The notes beneath the pieces were generated by a model. That model had not been told where the DNA came from. It saw only the letters and a program-made list of their open reading frames with translations, and did not search any database. Positions 29,691 through 33,319 of a stretch of 33,319 bases of DNA are shown here, piece after piece (the first letter of the stretch is position 1; each line of letters begins with the position of its first letter). The position numbers and the translations under genes are program-made. Origin of the DNA: a virus; the IMG/VR virus record IMGVR_UViG_3300004280_000004, positions 1-33,319 of that record; one strand, given 5' to 3'.

Positions 29691-32002
29691 TGCCCGCCCC
29701 TTTATATAGGTCAGGCTACACTCAATCTTTCTCCGGCGCAGAGGATCTTACTTTTGATATAAGTGGCGCGCAGAGCGGAGATTTCATGATTGTTTTTCTT
29801 CATGAATCTCTAAATGCCAACACAGAACTGTGGGAAGATGATGGAGGGGATGGCAATGGCTGGACTCTTGAGGTTCAGAATGAAACCACTGCCGGACGTA
29901 ACATGGAGTGCGCCATATTCTGGAAGTTTCATACCGGCACAGAATCTAACCCTACTTTTGATTTTGATACCGGTGGTAATAATTTCCCCATGGCGGGAGT
30001 TATGCTCTTTTACTCTGGAGTTGCTACAGGGACTCCTTTTAACGGGCCAACATACTCGAACGGCACTAATGACGCAGCCCCACCTAACCCCTCAGTTTCG
30101 GTAACCTCCACACAAACTAGAGTAGTATGTTTTCATGCCGCTACTCATGATGATATTAGCTCAGTTGGAGCACCTACAGGGTTTACTATTCGTGATTATG
30201 TCTACGGAGGTTCCGCACAGCATAATCAAGACCATAGGGACACGTTTTCCGCTGATATACAGATAGACTCTATTGGCACGTACTCCCCCCCTGACTGGCA
30301 GCACGGATTTGCTAATACTACTCCGGAATACCAGACATATTCTATTGCCTTAATTCCTGCTGTCGTCGGAGGTGCTTCGGTAACTGGAGGAACATCTACA
30401 GCTAATTTTTATTGGGGAAATTCGGGCCTAACAGTAACAGGATCTGGTTTTGAGGCGACCCAAGGAACGGGAAAGGTAGAGTATTGGTCCGACATTTCAG
30501 GAACGGTCAAGACTGCCCAAACAGTCACAACATGGGGTGATACAGGTCTTGTTATTAACTCTGTTCAAGGGTCTTTAGGGAATGAAACTACGGTATATCT
30601 CGTTGTAACAAATGATACCGGACAGGTTAGTTCACCATTTGGTGTTTATGTAGGGTTACTAGGATACGAGTCTTTATTAATAAATGATTTGAAGTGTGAC
30701 CATCTATGGGCTTTTCAAAACAATTATACCGATACTGGATTCACAGGCCCTCAGAGAGATGCTAATGTTGCTGTTATTGGAACTTGGACGTTCAGTTCAG
30801 TTCCAATAAGAGACGGTGCAACTCACGCCGCAAATTTTAACAATGTTAGTAACGCAAGAGAAACAACTCAGTCTCCAAACATGAATATAACAATTAATTC
30901 TGTGGAAAGGACTTTGTCTTTTTGGTTGGTACTAAATGGGACACAGCCATCTTTGGGAGCTATATATAAGGAAGGTGGTGCGGTTCAAAACATAGCATTT
31001 CTCACTGGCTACGGAAATACGCTTTGTTTTCAGGTAGCAGATCAGCCAGGTAATGCAATTAACGCGCAAGCATGGTCTGATTTTAGGCTTGTTCCAGGAC
31101 GACCATATAATATAACAGGCAGGTATTCTCTCTCAGAAACGCCTAAAATAGTCGATCTGCACATTGATGGGGTTCTTCAATCAAACTCTTCTGGTAATCC
31201 ACCAGGAACTGGATCTTTTGACTCACACTCAGGTTCCGTATGTTTTAATAATCCAGATAACAGTCTGGAAACCGGTGGCACTGACATTGCTTATTCGGGT
31301 ATGGAAGACGCCAAGGTGTCTGATTTTGCATCTTGGGGAGATAACTCAACAGGAACTAATAAAGGTTTTATTGACTCAATAACAGGTATTAGAGACATTC
31401 TATTTCGTAGAGGGGCTTTGCCGGATGATACCATTGTTTCTGGGACTCAAGCATCTATGCAAACAGCCCTTGACTCTACCGCCAATTCTAGGCGTAATTG
31501 GCCTTTAAGCTATAGAATAGAGGAAGTTTCTGGGGGTGGTAATTTTGAGTTGACAATGAACAATAAGGTTTTTGACCCCCTAATAACTATGGATTTAGAA
31601 TATAGAGGAACAGATACTTTGACAATTGTTCGTCCAATAAATTCTAACTTTAACGAAGCTAAAAGCTTCTCTCCTTTAGCAGGTACCATCGAAATAATTG
31701 ATCTTGTGCCTATTACCGTCAAAATAAGAAATATAGAAGATAATTCTGCCATACCTGGAGCAAGGATTAGATTACTTACTGCTTCGGGTGGACCTGAAGC
31801 AGCGGGAGTTTCTGTTTTAGAAGGGGTCACTACTGGAAGTGGTGAGCTTATAGGAACATATAGATATAAAGGAGCTCCTCAACCCCTAACGGGCAAAGTA
31901 AGGCAAGGAACTCTAGCTCCCACCTATAGATCTTCGAGTATTTCAGATAGTATAACAATAGATGGTTTAAATTTAACTGTTTTTATGATTAAAGACAGTT
32001 AA
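29690..32002 (+). CDS. Large multi-domain adhesin/tail-fibre-like protein
   Basis: 770 residues. Domains in order: an N-terminal beta domain rich in Asp/Gly/Trp (about 1-225, 'GDFMIVFLHESLNANTELW'), an IPT/TIG-like domain (about 230-325), a LamG-like sandwich (about 330-590), a linking beta section and an Ig-like C-terminal domain (about 675-770, 'PITVKIRNIEDNSAIPGARIRLL', 'GKVRQGT'). The last part is paralogous to the protein at 28169-29482. The first 970 bases look richer in G and C than the rest, which suggests a domain swap. Host receptor binding is the likely role. Confidence 0.7.
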   Translation: MPAPLYRSGYTQSFSGAEDLTFDISGAQSGDFMIVFLHESLNANTELWEDDGGDGNGWTLEVQNETTAGRNMECAIFWKFHTGTESNPTFDFDTGGNNFPMAGVMLFYSGVATGTPFNGPTYSNGTNDAAPPNPSVSVTSTQTRVVCFHAATHDDISSVGAPTGFTIRDYVYGGSAQHNQDHRDTFSADIQIDSIGTYSPPDWQHGFANTTPEYQTYSIALIPAVVGGASVTGGTSTANFYWGNSGLTVTGSGFEATQGTGKVEYWSDISGTVKTAQTVTTWGDTGLVINSVQGSLGNETTVYLVVTNDTGQVSSPFGVYVGLLGYESLLINDLKCDHLWAFQNNYTDTGFTGPQRDANVAVIGTWTFSSVPIRDGATHAANFNNVSNARETTQSPNMNITINSVERTLSFWLVLNGTQPSLGAIYKEGGAVQNIAFLTGYGNTLCFQVADQPGNAINAQAWSDFRLVPGRPYNITGRYSLSETPKIVDLHIDGVLQSNSSGNPPGTGSFDSHSGSVCFNNPDNSLETGGTDIAYSGMEDAKVSDFASWGDNSTGTNKGFIDSITGIRDILFRRGALPDDTIVSGTQASMQTALDSTANSRRNWPLSYRIEEVSGGGNFELTMNNKVFDPLITMDLEYRGTDTLTIVRPINSNFNEAKSFSPLAGTIEIIDLVPITVKIRNIEDNSAIPGARIRLLTASGGPEAAGVSVLEGVTTGSGELIGTYRYKGAPQPLTGKVRQGTLAPTYRSSSISDSITIDGLNLTVFMIKDS

Positions 32003-32010
32003 ATTTAAAC
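31965..32010 (+). terminator. 16-bp perfect inverted repeat at the adhesin gene end
   Basis: GTTTAAATTTAACTGT (31965-31980) and ACAGTTAAATTTAAAC (31995-32010) are perfect complements around a 14-base loop, overlapping the last codons and stop. Only ATTTTA follows, so termination may be weak. It could also stabilise the mRNA 3' end. Confidence 0.55.
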
Positions 32011-32100
32011 ATTTTACCTATTAAAACGATTTTATTAAGATATTTTTCCACCTTTATTTAGCCATAGTATTCCCTTACCTAAACCTTAGAAAAATAATTC

Positions 32101-32129
32101 TTGACATTCTAAGCCCCAACATCTATACT
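32101..32129 (+). promoter_or_regulatory. Late-type promoter 2 for the last structural genes
   Basis: TTGACA (32101-32106), 17-nt spacer, TATACT (32124-32129), ATATAAA. Nearly the same as the promoter at 28084-28112, including the AATA-TTC-TTGAC upstream context. Confidence 0.8.
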
Positions 32130-32182
32130 ATATAAAATATAGAAAAGTAATATTCCATGACGGAGTCGGTAAGGAGAATATA

Positions 32183-32524
32183 ATGGCTAACTTTGTGAAG
32201 ATAGCGGCCGTAAGTTTTATTGGTAGTACGGTTAGCTCAGAATTAAAAATTGATTATAGAGATGTAATAACGGCTATAGAAGTCCCCGTTGGTTTTCTAG
32301 GGACATCATTGTCGGCTAGCTTTGATTTTGTTGGTGATGGAGCTGTTTATGTGCCGGTATATAATGAAGCTGGAACTCAGGTATGTAAAATAGTTCATCC
32401 AGGCAGTTTGAATGCATCATACTCTGTAAGTCAAGATGATTGGGATATAACTGATAGATTGAAGTTTACTAGTAGTGTACCCGAAACAGTAACATTAAAA
32501 ATTATAACTAAAACGAGGAAATAA
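32183..32524 (+). CDS. Hypothetical small virion protein
   Basis: 113 residues, ATG with AAGGAG upstream. An all-beta pattern with 'VGDGAVYVPVYNEAGTQVCKIVHPG'; a small capsid or tail decoration protein is possible. No named family was recognised. It lies behind promoter 2 and ahead of a larger structural gene. Confidence 0.6.
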   Translation: MANFVKIAAVSFIGSTVSSELKIDYRDVITAIEVPVGFLGTSLSASFDFVGDGAVYVPVYNEAGTQVCKIVHPGSLNASYSVSQDDWDITDRLKFTSSVPETVTLKIITKTRK

Positions 32525-32564
32525 TCGGAACATAGGTTCCTAAGTATGAAGGAGATAAAACGTT

Positions 32565-33319
32565 ATGGCAATGGTAGATGGAGATTGGAGTGTCGATCGC
32601 GCAACTGGAAATATTAGATATATAGGAGGAGATCATGATAACTCCCCTACATATGCTACTGTTATCCAGTTTCACCGATGGCTACAGGATAAGGCTGACG
32701 ATGCGTCCTCAGTAGGAAATGATGAAATTGATATCACAGATTTGGACCCTTCTGCTCGTTCAACAGATAATATTATTAATTTACTTGCATCTTATAATAT
32801 AGATAAAAATGCAAGTGAGCATTTATATGATGGATCAATAATTCAAGGAACTGGCGGAACTGAAAGAATATTCGATGGAATTGTTAATTTCGGTACCATT
32901 GGTATATCCATTCAAATACAACAAAATGGTGCGGTTATTGCCGATGATTTTTGGAATTCTAATTCGGGCTTGAATCCTGATAGTACACAGGGTATTTCGC
33001 ATAGATTCATGGTTGAAGTCAAAACTGGGGGTGCGGATATAGACGGTAGACGTTTACTTGGAACTACTAGAGTGTTTGGGAAAACTTTTTCGGAATTTCC
33101 AATTAACGGCACCTCTAGAGGAAATAATGTTTTAGCATTATCCAATGCGGATGATTTGAATAATGCTACTGCTGCTGCAACTATTGAAGGTTATACAGCT
33201 ATAAGTAACACAAATGAAGGTTATATTGGTATAGATGCTAACGAGAATGGGGTAAATGAATTTTATTACTCCGCATTTGACTTAGATCTACCCACTAGGG
33301 TGATTAATGATTTTCATGA
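32565..33319 (+). CDS. Virion structural protein, 3' end outside window
   Basis: At least 251 residues, ATG 32565 with AAGGAGA upstream; open to the last base. The opening 'MAMVDGDWSVDRATGNIRYIGGDH', then 'YATVIQFHRWLQDKADDAS' and 'EHLYDGSIIQ', resembles a virion protein that I recall from many marine phages. It is rich in Asp, Asn and Gly. A role in the tail or neck is inferred from position. Confidence 0.6.
   Translation, partial: MAMVDGDWSVDRATGNIRYIGGDHDNSPTYATVIQFHRWLQDKADDASSVGNDEIDITDLDPSARSTDNIINLLASYNIDKNASEHLYDGSIIQGTGGTERIFDGIVNFGTIGISIQIQQNGAVIADDFWNSNSGLNPDSTQGISHRFMVEVKTGGADIDGRRLLGTTRVFGKTFSEFPINGTSRGNNVLALSNADDLNNATAAATIEGYTAISNTNEGYIGIDANENGVNEFYYSAFDLDLPTRVINDFH

Overview
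The window is part of a double-stranded DNA tailed-phage genome (Caudoviricetes). It is AT-rich and tightly packed, with many ATGA or TAATG gene overlaps. No integrase, repressor, tRNA, CRISPR array or insertion sequence was seen, so a lytic life is likely. The lipoprotein half of a two-component spanin points to a Gram-negative host. IscU and IscA copies that closely match proteobacterial proteins point to a proteobacterium. The mix of B12-dependent ribonucleotide reductase, ThyX, PurM, bS21 and Fe-S genes is typical of marine phages, but the habitat is an inference.

Layout. (1) 1-2016, plus strand: the end of a virion/tail gene block of small, Ala/Thr/Ser/Gly-rich proteins, closed by a hairpin shared with the opposing strand (2017-2038). 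(2) 2043-about 23420, minus strand: a long replication and nucleotide block. It holds a class II ribonucleotide reductase, FEN nuclease, Hjc-like resolvase, MazG-type pyrophosphohydrolase, SbcC and SbcD, ssDNA-binding protein, UvsW-like helicase, family A DNA polymerase, primase, DnaB-like helicase, Myb-like regulators, NAD+ DNA ligase split over two genes, a PC4-like protein, IscA, IscU and ThyX. The split ligase, separate FEN nuclease and SbcCD pair resemble the T5 replication module. (3) 23401-25662, minus strand: a lysis cassette of GH24 endolysin, holin-like protein, SleB-type hydrolase, i-spanin and o-spanin, behind its own promoter. (4) 25663-25959: a divergent promoter region. (5) 25960-27443, plus strand: a short operon with ribosomal protein bS21 (59 aa) and PurM. 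(6) 27444-28083: a gene-free stretch that appears to be a stand-alone, highly folded RNA of about 520 nt with its own promoter and terminator. (7) 28084-33319, plus strand: adhesin/tail-fibre-like genes with LamG-like and Ig-like domains, behind two nearly identical late promoters.

How it works together. Ten promoters match the bacterial sigma-70 consensus, all with a 17-nt spacer, so host RNA polymerase probably reads the whole window. Three of them place the same AATTGGGGAAA motif at or near the 5' end of the transcript. RNR, ThyX, the pyrophosphohydrolase and PurM would supply DNA precursors. IscU/IscA and bS21 would adjust host Fe-S assembly and translation. The main candidate for an undescribed element is the RNA at about 27511-28034.
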